A program made the position numbers and the translations under genes. This document shows, one piece after another, positions 14,771-23,105 of a DNA stretch of 24,806 nucleotides. The notes under the pieces were generated by a model. It did not search any database. It was not told the origin of the DNA and saw only the letters and a list, made by a program, of their open reading frames with translations. How positions within the stretch are numbered: position 1 is the stretch's first letter; each line of letters opens with the position of its first letter. The stretch lies in the IMG/VR virus record IMGVR_UViG_3300032311_000032, positions 1 through 24,806 of that record; one strand, given 5' to 3'. The stretch comes from a virus.

Positions 14771-16036
14771 TTAGTAAGAACCAGCTCCAAAGCTCTGGCC
14801 ACCTAATGCGCGGTCTCTACTCAACGCTCCACCTGACATACCAGATGAACCGCTAAACGTACCGGTTTCTAATTGAGATAAACGCTTGCGCTTTTTAGCA
14901 GCAGCAGCGGAATCTGCAAGATTAAATATTTCTTGTTCTGCTTGTTGTTGAGTATAAGGAGACTCTTGATAGATCTGTGAAAGTTTTTCACCGGTAGGTA
15001 GGAACTCAGCAATAGCACCATAACCTTGTTGTGCTTGGCCTTTAGTTACACCGTATCCTGCTAATCCTTCAGCAGCTAATTGGCTTGTCTTAAGTCCTGC
15101 ACCTAACGCTGCTCCGCCAATTTCAGCAGCAGTTACCTTGCGCTTAATATCAGTTAATGCTTTAGTTGGATCAAGAGTATAGGCCAAGATATCACCATCT
15201 GTAATATCAGGATAGAAAGATCTAAGCGCTTGCTTAACCTCTGGGTTAGCATTAATAACGCGAGACTGTGCAGTCATTACCCGATCTTCTAATTCAGTAG
15301 CGGATACATCATTAGCAAGTAGTTTATTAAATCCTTCTTGAATACCTAGATCACCTTTAGTGTAATAAGATGCTGGTAATCCGTAGTTACGCATAATGTT
15401 TTGGTATTGATCTTCTAAACCAATATATTCAGCAGGGCTTAATGCGGTAAGTCCTTTAGCAATACGATCAGTATTGGCGGCAAATCGTCTTTTATAAGCA
15501 TCGGTATTTTGCAACGCTAATGAAAACTCTCCTGCAGATAAACCTTGTTTAATTAAATCTTGTAATGGAGATACTAAAGCGCCTAATCCATATTTGTTAA
15601 ACTCAGCCAACAATAAAGCATATGCAGATCCCGCAGCTCTTTGAGCTTCACTTGAAGCACCTCCTGTAGCAGCGCTACCAGAGTTACTGCCTTTTAAACC
15701 ACCACCAGCATCACTTTGTTTTTTATTTAATATTGAAAGCATTGCATCACTGTCAATAGTTCCATCTGGTTTAGTTACAGATTTGTACTCTTCAGCAGTT
15801 AGTTGTTGAGATGCTGGAACATCGTTAAAATATCCTTGAGAGTTAATACCACCACGAGCATCAATTTGAGCTTGAGTATATCCAGCACTTCTAGCTTCTG
15901 CTTCTTTGGCAAGATTACGATTTTCATTAGGTGTAATTGGTGCAGGGGCGCTACCAGCTTGACCAAATGGTGTGCCGGTAAAAGCAGGAAGTTCGCTAAA
16001 TGCTCCGTAATCTTTTACTCTATCTCCTGTTGCCAT
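14771..16036 (-). CDS. Putative inner-virion protein (421 residues)
   Basis: A 421-residue protein. Residues 1-140 are low-complexity (Gly/Ala/Ser/Gln-rich, e.g. GGLKGSNSGSAATGG). Residues 141-310 form a helical domain (LLLAEFNKYGLGALVSPLQD, ALSPAEYIGLEDQYQNIMRN, YGLPASYY, EVKQALRSFYPDI, TAAEIGGAALGAG). The C-terminus has a basic KKRKR (about 386) and a Gly/Ser-rich end. From memory, proteins with LSPAEYIxxE...GLPxxYY segments occur in actinobacterial and aquatic phages beside large structural genes. Its place between the larger helical genes and scaffold suggests a protein packaged in, or ejected from, the head. The AAGGGG ribosome site is made by the Lys-Gly codons ending the upstream gene. 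Confidence 0.65.
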   Translation of the reverse strand: MATGDRVKDYGAFSELPAFTGTPFGQAGSAPAPITPNENRNLAKEAEARSAGYTQAQIDARGGINSQGYFNDVPASQQLTAEEYKSVTKPDGTIDSDAMLSILNKKQSDAGGGLKGSNSGSAATGGASSEAQRAAGSAYALLLAEFNKYGLGALVSPLQDLIKQGLSAGEFSLALQNTDAYKRRFAANTDRIAKGLTALSPAEYIGLEDQYQNIMRNYGLPASYYTKGDLGIQEGFNKLLANDVSATELEDRVMTAQSRVINANPEVKQALRSFYPDITDGDILAYTLDPTKALTDIKRKVTAAEIGGAALGAGLKTSQLAAEGLAGYGVTKGQAQQGYGAIAEFLPTGEKLSQIYQESPYTQQQAEQEIFNLADSAAAAKKRKRLSQLETGTFSGSSGMSGGALSRDRALGGQSFGAGSY

Positions 16037-16039
16037 CCG

Positions 16040-17398
16040 TTACCCCTTAAATCCAAAGTCTTTTAAGACTGTTGATACTACATTAGCAGTTTCTGTTCTT
16101 GCGTCTTGAGTATAATCCCATTCAGCAAGTTGTCTTTTCTTCTTTTCAAAATCATAGATTGGAACAAAACCTTTTTCGTTTGTAGCCAAAGGTATGATTT
16201 TGCTTAGGGAAACTTGATTAGCTGGCACACCAAATGTCTTTGCAAAATTGCTGATATATGTAGCAAATGATGTGGTCAAATCTTCATTAGGATCAATAGA
16301 GTTTCTTACAGCTTCTGGTAATGCTAATCTAGCAGAGTTACGGATAGTTGATTGAAACTTAGAAATACTTTCACCTTTGTTTATAGCATCTAACCAGGTA
16401 GGTAATTGGGTACCAAAATCTCTTTCAAGATCATATCCGTTAGCCAAAGCAGTAGTAGTAAGTGATAGTTTATTTTGTTCTGCCTTAGCCGCTTGGCTTT
16501 CTTTATAAGCAGGAAGTGATTTGATTTTATTTTCTAAAAATACTTTAGGATCTAAACCAGTTTCTTGAACAAGGACTCTTCTTCCATTAACCATCTTATA
16601 AGTACCTTTAGAGATACTTGATAGTTTCTTTTGCTCAGATTGTAACTCTTTGTATAAAGAATCTATTTCTGATTGAGAAGCATCTCGCTTTAGGAAAGAT
16701 TGAAACAGGTTATCTATAACACCTTCTGCGGTGCTTTTGTTGTATATTGCTTGCTCACCAAAAGGTTTTGGAAGTTCATTTCCGCCACCAGCAGCTTTAA
16801 TTTGAGCGGCTATATTTGTTTGTTCTGTTAAAAAATCATCAACAGTTTTAATATCATCTGGAAACTGTTTGTTTTTAGCCTTTGCTCCGTTAATAAGTGA
16901 AGTGTATGCACCAAGTAACGCATCGTTATATGCTTTTATCTTAGGTACTTCGTAGCCAGCATCCGCTAATTGAGTTGCTAATACTAAACGCTCGTCATCG
17001 GTCATTTTTCTTAGAGCATTAGGCGCTGTTTTAATTAAACCGGCAAAATCATCTACCTGTTTAGTTTGATTGGTATTGCCATCACCACTAATAATGCCAC
17101 CGGCTGGTGGAACTTTACCTTCAAGAATTGCTTTTTGACGATCTGCCTCTATTTGTTTTGCAGACTTTGGCTTTTCAGGTTCTTTGTAATTATCTAAAGC
17201 GGCTTGCGCTGTATCACGAGCAAGAACTGCATCCTTAAATTTTTTGTCTGCAGCATCATAAGCGGCTTTATCTACTTCATATAAAGGTTTGCCATTGCGA
17301 GTGGAATTTAAAATGTCTTGAGCCTGGGTAACTTGAACTTTAAGCTGTGCTAAATCATTCTTTAGCTTTGCTTTGCCTGTGAGTTTTGGATAAGCCAA
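16040..17398 (-). CDS. Putative inner-virion protein (452 residues)
   Basis: A 452-residue, mostly helical, Lys/Ala/Asp-rich protein. Residues 8-72 form a coiled coil (KAKLKNDLAQLKVQVTQAQD). A linker rich in Lys/Pro follows; residues 120-200 are helical (RLVLATQLADAGY); 232-246 carries FQSFLKRDASQSEID, and a short beta stretch, TYKMVNGRRVLVQE, follows; the C-terminal third is helical. I recall the FLxRDAsxxEI ... xKVNGxxV pattern from large structural genes of actinobacterial phages. The start is TTG, with AGGAAA about 7 bases upstream; the protein is ejection-like but no enzyme motif is visible. Confidence 0.6.
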   Translation of the reverse strand: MAYPKLTGKAKLKNDLAQLKVQVTQAQDILNSTRNGKPLYEVDKAAYDAADKKFKDAVLARDTAQAALDNYKEPEKPKSAKQIEADRQKAILEGKVPPAGGIISGDGNTNQTKQVDDFAGLIKTAPNALRKMTDDERLVLATQLADAGYEVPKIKAYNDALLGAYTSLINGAKAKNKQFPDDIKTVDDFLTEQTNIAAQIKAAGGGNELPKPFGEQAIYNKSTAEGVIDNLFQSFLKRDASQSEIDSLYKELQSEQKKLSSISKGTYKMVNGRRVLVQETGLDPKVFLENKIKSLPAYKESQAAKAEQNKLSLTTTALANGYDLERDFGTQLPTWLDAINKGESISKFQSTIRNSARLALPEAVRNSIDPNEDLTTSFATYISNFAKTFGVPANQVSLSKIIPLATNEKGFVPIYDFEKKKRQLAEWDYTQDARTETANVVSTVLKDFGFKG

Positions 17399-17414
17399 TT
17401 TAATTTCCTAACAA

Positions 17415-20400
17415 TTAGTTAAATAGCGGATCAAACAGTGACCTGTATGCCGCTAATGCGTTTGGATCGGACTCTGCTAATGACTCTAATGTTGCCTTAG
17501 CGTTTAACTTTAATTGATCTTTGTAGTCTTGTTTATTACCAAAAGATACAGTTGTGGTAAAATCTCTTTGGTTAACATAATCATCATAAGCCAAAACCAT
17601 TTCATTAAGAATAGAACGCAGCTTAGGTTGAGTTTTAACTTCAGGATCATTTAACATATTACGTAAGTCATCAAGTGCTCTAGTTCTTTGGATAGCATTT
17701 TCAGCAGACTTACCTAATTGTTCTTGTAGTAATGGTCTTGCGCCTTTAAACTCATCAGCCCAAGTTTGCCATTCTTCTCGAAGTTGACGTTTTAGATTAG
17801 TATCGGTTGTGTACGACATTTGTTCCTCAAACTCATTACGTTTAGCATAATAGATTTGACGATCTTTAGCGGTACTAACTTCTCTTACAAAATCAGTAAC
17901 TGTTTTATTTGATCTTAGACCTGATTTAGATAATAACTTATAAGCATCAAAGTTAAATTCACCAGCTTGTGGCATTAAGAAAGATGCAGCTTCTGGGTAC
18001 TTAGCCAGTAACTTTTGATTAGAGTCAACCCAAGCTACAGCACCATCTACTGCTCTAACATTTGCTACTACATTTGAATCAGACTCAGATATTGTGTAAG
18101 GCATTTGATCTGGATAATACTTGATCCACTCTTCAATTGCTTTATTTGGATCGTTGTATTTATTACGAAGGGCATTAAATGTTGACTTGTAACTTATTTC
18201 TCCATTATCTCTTACCCATTTAGCCATATCGGATTTTAAGGTTACAGATGGTGAAGCAGGTACTATGAAGCCAAGAAATGCTCTCATACTTAATACAGTA
18301 AAAGTAGATGCTTGTAATTTATCTTGGTAAACGGCTAATTCTCCAGGAGATGGTGGTAGTTCTTCTCCGGTTACTGGATCAAAACTTGGTTTTATGCCGT
18401 GACCTGAAGCCTCAAGATAGGTTGCTGCCTTGCGATAAGCAGAAGCATATTGAGAATTACGCTCATCTCCGCTTAATGCTTGGTAGATACGATTAACGTG
18501 TGCTGGCAATATAGCAGATACCATTGGTTGATCTTCAGCGTATGAACCAAGCAGGTATTGTTCTAAGTCTTTAATCTGTGGGATTACATTTCCAACCATC
18601 TTCATTGGAACTGCCGCTAAAGGACCAGCAAATGTAGGAAATAATGAATCTGGGTTTAAAGATGGTGTAATCATTTTAAGTTTTGCACCAAATTCAACTG
18701 GCATTGGTATTTGGAACGCATCTTTTACACCAAATAACTTACCAACCTTGTTCATTACCTTGTAAACAGGTGTTAAACCAGGGTAGAAAAAGTATTGATC
18801 TCCGTTTTCATCAGTTTGTACGAACCCAGAGTGAGCAATTCCTTCATAAGTTAGGCTTGCTCTAACAATAGCCTCTGGATTATAACGAACTACACGGCTA
18901 AGACGACGATAGAAGTCTTCAGTTGCTCGATAGAACCGTGCAAAGTTACGAGCAGACATAGCTAATTGGCTACGAACTGCAGGATTATCTACATAAGCAA
19001 GAACTCTATTCTTAGCCATATCCTCAGCTAAAGAAGTTATGTGTTCTCTTGCTCTTGTTTCAGCCTTTATTAAATCATCACCGGTTTTACCTTCGGTAAA
19101 TTGTTTAAGTATTCTTTCAGCAAAGCCAGTTTCGTCCATTTGACCACGAACATCAAGCATTGCGTCTAATACAATACCTTCGCGGGAGAAACGAGCATTA
19201 GCCTCACCCATATAATCCCAAAGTCTTTCGGATATAGAAGCAGTCATACTCTGACCTTCAGATACTGGTACTAGAGTTGGACCAGAGATCCATCTTGGGT
19301 GCATATCTTTTTGAGATTTTAAAGGAAGATCATCTACTGATAGGTTCTTACTTGATAAAACAATTTCGCCATTAGGTTTTACCTTGCGAACCTTGCTCCA
19401 AAGATCTTTGTTTAAAGTTCCATCTGCTTTACTAAAAGTGTTAAGTACATCCATATAGGCACGTTCAGCGTGTTGGTATGTAGTTGCAATACCTGAGGAT
19501 ATAGATTGAAAACGACCCTTTAATGCAGGGTTATCATCTAAATATTTTACAAGATCTTCAATTGCTTGTTTCTTATTATCAAGGTTCTTAATAAGGATGC
19601 TATCAACTTCATCGTTGGTATGAATAGCAAGTTTAACAAGCCAAGATAGACGTGATTGATCATTAGCAACAGGGTCTATATCGGTATATGTACTACCTGA
19701 TTGTTTAAATTTTTTGCCATCATACTCAAGGGCGCGAAGGGTTCCATATTTCTTAGCATCGTTGCTAGCTTGGATAGAATAACTGCCTCCGCTAAGAGTA
19801 TTTTTTCCGCCTTCTATAATTTCATCAAGCATCTCTTGAGTTCTGCCGTGTGCAGCAAATTCTTCTAAAAATTGTTTATCTCTTTTAGACAAAGCACGAG
19901 AAGATAATTTACCAGTCATAACTGCTTCTGCAGTAATTTGTTGGATTTTCTTTACATCATCTCCAGCAGCAGCAAGGCGGGTTTGGAATCCTTTTACTTG
20001 ATTACGGCTAACTAAGCGGTTAACAAATCCAAGATTAGATTCATAAAATTTAATTTTCTTACCTTCAAGACCGCTAAGAGTTTCAGTTTTTGATTTAATA
20101 AGATCTCTATTGGCTTTAACTTGAGCGGCCTTAAGTGGATCTTTGGCAAGTTCATCAGTTTGAGCAGTAAGGTCTGCAATCTCTTGACCAAGTTTTCTTT
20201 GTTCTGTAGTAAGACCAGCTTCTGCTTCTTTAACTTGACGCAGTTTGGTTGAAATAAAACGGCCTTTTGTAATGCCCCAAGTTTTATCTCCAATAGCAAT
20301 GTGCATCATTAAGTCTTCTGCTGCGTTACGCACAGGGAATTTAGGACCAGCAAGGGTACCCAGTGTCCAAGCAGAGGTCATATCATCTGCCCATTTTTTA

Positions 20401-22295
20401 TGGGAGATACCAAGCATCCGGTTAATTAAACCAGAGCGAGCAGATAAACGATCAAGATCTAATATAGATGGAACTGCTATTGCAGTAGATAATTGATATC
20501 CGTGAAGGGCTAATTGTTGTCCATCAAAGTTGGCAGGGTTAACTACTTCTCTTACTATGTTACCCAATTCATCTAATAAAGGTTTTCCATCAGGACCTAC
20601 TTTATCAACTACCATACTAGCACCGTAGCTATAGTCTAATGCTGTGCCTGTAAAATTATCTACCCAGTTTTTACCTTCAGCGGTTCTAGTAACTTGACGG
20701 GTCTCAGCAATAGTGTTCCAAAGGCCGGTAAATATTTGTTTCTTTTGACCTTCATCACCAGCGGCAAATGCTTCTTGAATAACCCTAGAGTGATAACGAG
20801 TATTTGTTAATGCGGCAAGTTGGTAAATTTTTTCAGAAGCGTTTGCTTCCGTCACATCAAAAAAACCATTTTTAAAATAAGGAATAGTTGTAAATTTACG
20901 AGCAAATCTATCAATACGACCACTAATTTGATTAGCGCCAAAACGAATAGATCCGTCTCTTACTTTACCAAATGTACGACCAACTGTTGATTCTTTTTGA
21001 GCAATCTCACCAACTTTATTAGTAAGGGCGCCAACTACATCTTGTGCTTGACCTGCATCACCATAAATAGCTTTAACAATAGATTGACCAGCATTATCTA
21101 TATTAAATACTTTATTAGCTGTAGTAAACAATTGAACTCTTGCAAAACGAGCAGGGGTCATTGTTGGAACTAAAGGTGTTTTACGAGCAGCTTGACCGCT
21201 AAGAATATCTTTTACGTCAGCGTGATTTTTTAAGAAATTTGCTGCGGTATCAGCATCTTTAACGCCAGCAACAATAAGTTGATCAACTCCAGCAGGACCA
21301 AACTCTGGAATTAAACGTCTAGCTTCTTGATAAGCCTCAGCACCGGCAATATTGTCTTTTGCTTTACGGGCATTTCCTAATTTTTCTAAAGCAGCGCCAT
21401 ATTGATCAAAAAGGTTTCTAGTTCCAGCATTAGAAAATACTCGGTCTACTTGTGCTGCATTACCAGCAACAGCCATTAAGTTTCTACCGTAAGAAAACTT
21501 TTCTTTACCTAATATGTTATAAAGCAAAAAATCACCAGCATCGTAGGCTTTTTTAGCCTTACCTAAAGCAAGTGTTGGATCAGCAAAAACTCGATATCCA
21601 GCATCAACTACACCAGAGATACCTTTGTATAAACCAGTTTTTTCCAAGAACTCTGGAAGTATAAGATTTGCTACTGCTCTACCTGGAGAGTATTTAGCTC
21701 TTTGTGCTGCGTCTAATGCGCTGGTAAATAAATGATCTTGATCTTTTTTCTGAGCAGCAGTAGATGCAATTAATTTCTCAGCATCTGAGCCTGTTGCTTG
21801 AATTTCACTTAAAGTAATACCACTAGCAACTTTCATTGCTACTGACATCATATCTTCACCGTATATATCTGTAGCGGCGGTAATACGATCTGGGCTAAAT
21901 ACTTTATCGCCCTTATCGTTTGCTATTTTAAAAGCAGTGCTTAAGTCAACGCCTTGATCTGCAGCAATTAAACCGGTACGAGCAATACGGGTTGAGAAAT
22001 CTGATATTTCATTTAATGCACTAAAGGCACGACCAATAGTTTGTTTAACGCCAATGCCTAAATAATGGGCTGCTCCGCCTAACCAACCAGCAGGGTTATC
22101 TCCGCTAAAAAATGAAGTATGTGCTTTTTGTTGTTCTTGAGGCAATTCCTCAAAAGAAGCCTTTGCTTGGTTTTCTGGTAGTGAAATAAGTTTACGATGG
22201 GAATCTAATAATTTAGATAAACCTTCAACTTGTTCTTTTTGTTTACCAGTAATACCCGCTTGTAAAGCGGCAGCGTCAAGATTTGGATTAGCCAC
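17415..22295 (-). CDS. Giant inner-virion/ejection-type protein (1626 residues)
   Basis: A 1626-residue protein taking about a fifth of the window. It is largely helical with few cysteines. Visible landmarks are GWLGGAAHYLGIGVKQTIG (about 70-88), a segment GPKFPVRNAAEDLMMHIAIG (about 652-671), a coiled coil (about 688-748; LGQEIADLTAQTDELAKD), a Pro/Tyr-rich segment around YFFYPGLTPVYKVM, and IVPASPSVTLKSDMAKWV (about 1345-1362). No lysozyme, protease or toxin motif was recognised. Size, position before scaffold and the two companions match inner-core proteins of short-tailed phages (T7 gp15/gp16-like role: DNA ejection channel), but homology is not shown. A tape-measure protein is the alternative; position upstream of the capsid gene argues against it. 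The GTG start overlaps the previous TAG by one base (TAGTG). Confidence 0.7.
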   Translation of the reverse strand: MANPNLDAAALQAGITGKQKEQVEGLSKLLDSHRKLISLPENQAKASFEELPQEQQKAHTSFFSGDNPAGWLGGAAHYLGIGVKQTIGRAFSALNEISDFSTRIARTGLIAADQGVDLSTAFKIANDKGDKVFSPDRITAATDIYGEDMMSVAMKVASGITLSEIQATGSDAEKLIASTAAQKKDQDHLFTSALDAAQRAKYSPGRAVANLILPEFLEKTGLYKGISGVVDAGYRVFADPTLALGKAKKAYDAGDFLLYNILGKEKFSYGRNLMAVAGNAAQVDRVFSNAGTRNLFDQYGAALEKLGNARKAKDNIAGAEAYQEARRLIPEFGPAGVDQLIVAGVKDADTAANFLKNHADVKDILSGQAARKTPLVPTMTPARFARVQLFTTANKVFNIDNAGQSIVKAIYGDAGQAQDVVGALTNKVGEIAQKESTVGRTFGKVRDGSIRFGANQISGRIDRFARKFTTIPYFKNGFFDVTEANASEKIYQLAALTNTRYHSRVIQEAFAAGDEGQKKQIFTGLWNTIAETRQVTRTAEGKNWVDNFTGTALDYSYGASMVVDKVGPDGKPLLDELGNIVREVVNPANFDGQQLALHGYQLSTAIAVPSILDLDRLSARSGLINRMLGISHKKWADDMTSAWTLGTLAGPKFPVRNAAEDLMMHIAIGDKTWGITKGRFISTKLRQVKEAEAGLTTEQRKLGQEIADLTAQTDELAKDPLKAAQVKANRDLIKSKTETLSGLEGKKIKFYESNLGFVNRLVSRNQVKGFQTRLAAAGDDVKKIQQITAEAVMTGKLSSRALSKRDKQFLEEFAAHGRTQEMLDEIIEGGKNTLSGGSYSIQASNDAKKYGTLRALEYDGKKFKQSGSTYTDIDPVANDQSRLSWLVKLAIHTNDEVDSILIKNLDNKKQAIEDLVKYLDDNPALKGRFQSISSGIATTYQHAERAYMDVLNTFSKADGTLNKDLWSKVRKVKPNGEIVLSSKNLSVDDLPLKSQKDMHPRWISGPTLVPVSEGQSMTASISERLWDYMGEANARFSREGIVLDAMLDVRGQMDETGFAERILKQFTEGKTGDDLIKAETRAREHITSLAEDMAKNRVLAYVDNPAVRSQLAMSARNFARFYRATEDFYRRLSRVVRYNPEAIVRASLTYEGIAHSGFVQTDENGDQYFFYPGLTPVYKVMNKVGKLFGVKDAFQIPMPVEFGAKLKMITPSLNPDSLFPTFAGPLAAVPMKMVGNVIPQIKDLEQYLLGSYAEDQPMVSAILPAHVNRIYQALSGDERNSQYASAYRKAATYLEASGHGIKPSFDPVTGEELPPSPGELAVYQDKLQASTFTVLSMRAFLGFIVPASPSVTLKSDMAKWVRDNGEISYKSTFNALRNKYNDPNKAIEEWIKYYPDQMPYTISESDSNVVANVRAVDGAVAWVDSNQKLLAKYPEAASFLMPQAGEFNFDAYKLLSKSGLRSNKTVTDFVREVSTAKDRQIYYAKRNEFEEQMSYTTDTNLKRQLREEWQTWADEFKGARPLLQEQLGKSAENAIQRTRALDDLRNMLNDPEVKTQPKLRSILNEMVLAYDDYVNQRDFTTTVSFGNKQDYKDQLKLNAKATLESLAESDPNALAAYRSLFDPLFN

Positions 22296-22708
22296 TACAT
22301 ACCCCGTGCAAGAGCTTGTTGATACAAAATACCAATCTCACCAGTGGTGTCGTAAGGAAGCATTGCAGCAAGAGCATCTGAAACTTTGTTGTTTGAGTAT
22401 AGTGATTTCATCATAAGAGCATCTGATCCTGCACCTGCTCCCATATCTATACCTGCGGTAACAGGTTCAGTTGGACGAGAACTTGGTGCAAATAGTGGGG
22501 TTATTTCACCCATAGTTGCTGCTTGTTTTACTTCTGATGCTGGTGCTGGGCGAACATCTGGAGTTCTAGCCAATGGCGCACCTGATGCTATTTCTGCTGT
22601 TTGCTTTTGTTCACCATAAGCATTAGCTGGCATACGATCAATTCTCTTTGCATACTTACCTGGACCTGATGCTCCTTTAATTGGATTAACTGCGTCTTCA
22701 AGCGCCAT
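22295..22708 (-). CDS. Conserved phage protein (GPGKYAKR / TPLFAPSSRP type), unknown role
   Basis: A 137-residue, largely disordered N-terminal region with short motifs: SGPGKYAKRIDRMP (14-27), LARTPDVRPAP (46-56), ITPLFAPSSRPTEPVTAGID (69-88), then GAGAGSDAL and a helical end. I have seen this motif series in phage genomes next to large structural genes, always without function. It overlaps the next gene by one base and the previous by 11. A perfect AGGAGG lies 7 bases ahead of the ATG. Its position between portal and the giant protein suggests a virion or assembly role. Confidence 0.65.
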   Translation of the reverse strand: MALEDAVNPIKGASGPGKYAKRIDRMPANAYGEQKQTAEIASGAPLARTPDVRPAPASEVKQAATMGEITPLFAPSSRPTEPVTAGIDMGAGAGSDALMMKSLYSNNKVSDALAAMLPYDTTGEIGILYQQALARGM

Positions 22709-22922
22709 CTTGGTCCTCCTGTATCTTCTCTAAATCGTTAGCAAAGTCTTCCCAAACTTTCTTGACTTTACTTTCTCTATTTGCATTATAAACTGTTAAC
22801 TCTAAAAATTCTTCTGTTAGCACTACAAAACTTTGTGCAATGTTATTAAAAAATCCTGCAATTACAACTAATACATCTGCGAGATGAATCGGACGCGGTA
22901 CGAAATCTTTGTTATCGTCCAC
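22698..22922 (-). CDS. Small helical phage protein (74 residues), unknown function
   Basis: A 74-residue protein. Two amphipathic or hydrophobic helices: LADVLVVIAGFFNNIAQSFV (14-33) and VVLTEEFLELTVYNANRE (33-50), then a charged end (VWEDFANDLEKIQEDQDG). The first helix could touch a membrane but is broken by polar residues. A GTG start is supported by AGGTGG 6 bases upstream. It overlaps the downstream gene by 11 bases. Similar small proteins (AQSF...ExxLEL..YxANR) are in my memory of actinobacterial phages; no known role. Confidence 0.65.
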   Translation of the reverse strand: MDDNKDFVPRPIHLADVLVVIAGFFNNIAQSFVVLTEEFLELTVYNANRESKVKKVWEDFANDLEKIQEDQDGA

Positions 22923-22947
22923 GCCCGACCACCTATCTAATAATTGA

Positions 22948-23088
22948 TTAGCCCTTTTTTACTTTGTTTCCCTTACGTGCTGCTGCTGTGTAGCCGAAAT
23001 ATGTCTTTCCGCCTGCTGGCTTAGAAGTATCCTTCTTGCCCTCAACTGGCTTTGACATAGGAGCTGATGCTCTTGATCCTTTGTTCAT
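22948..23088 (-). CDS. Micro-gene: 46-residue basic protein after the portal gene
   Basis: A 46-residue protein: MNKGSRASAPMSKPVEGKKD then TSKPAGGKTYFGYTAAARKG, ending NKVKKG. It is basic and low-complexity, with a single YFGYTAAARKGN motif. It has the best ribosome site in the window, AAGGGGGTGA about 5 bases before the ATG, implying strong translation. It lies 17 bases after the portal stop and 25 bases before the next gene. It resembles the capsid-side micro-genes in composition. The function is unknown. Confidence 0.65.
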   Translation of the reverse strand: MNKGSRASAPMSKPVEGKKDTSKPAGGKTYFGYTAAARKGNKVKKG

Positions 23089-23105
23089 TGTTCACCCCCT
23101 TTACT

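Noticed and set aside
20012-20299. A 95-residue Leu/Lys-rich minus-strand frame within the 1626-residue gene
   Set aside because: It is a shifted-frame shadow over the coiled-coil segment of the big protein, with no ribosome site of its own.
17415-22295. Tape-measure protein of a long-tailed phage
   Set aside because: It lies upstream of scaffold and capsid, not among tail genes, no tail-tube or frameshifted chaperone genes are present, and it lacks a long heptad repeat. It stays as an alternative only.
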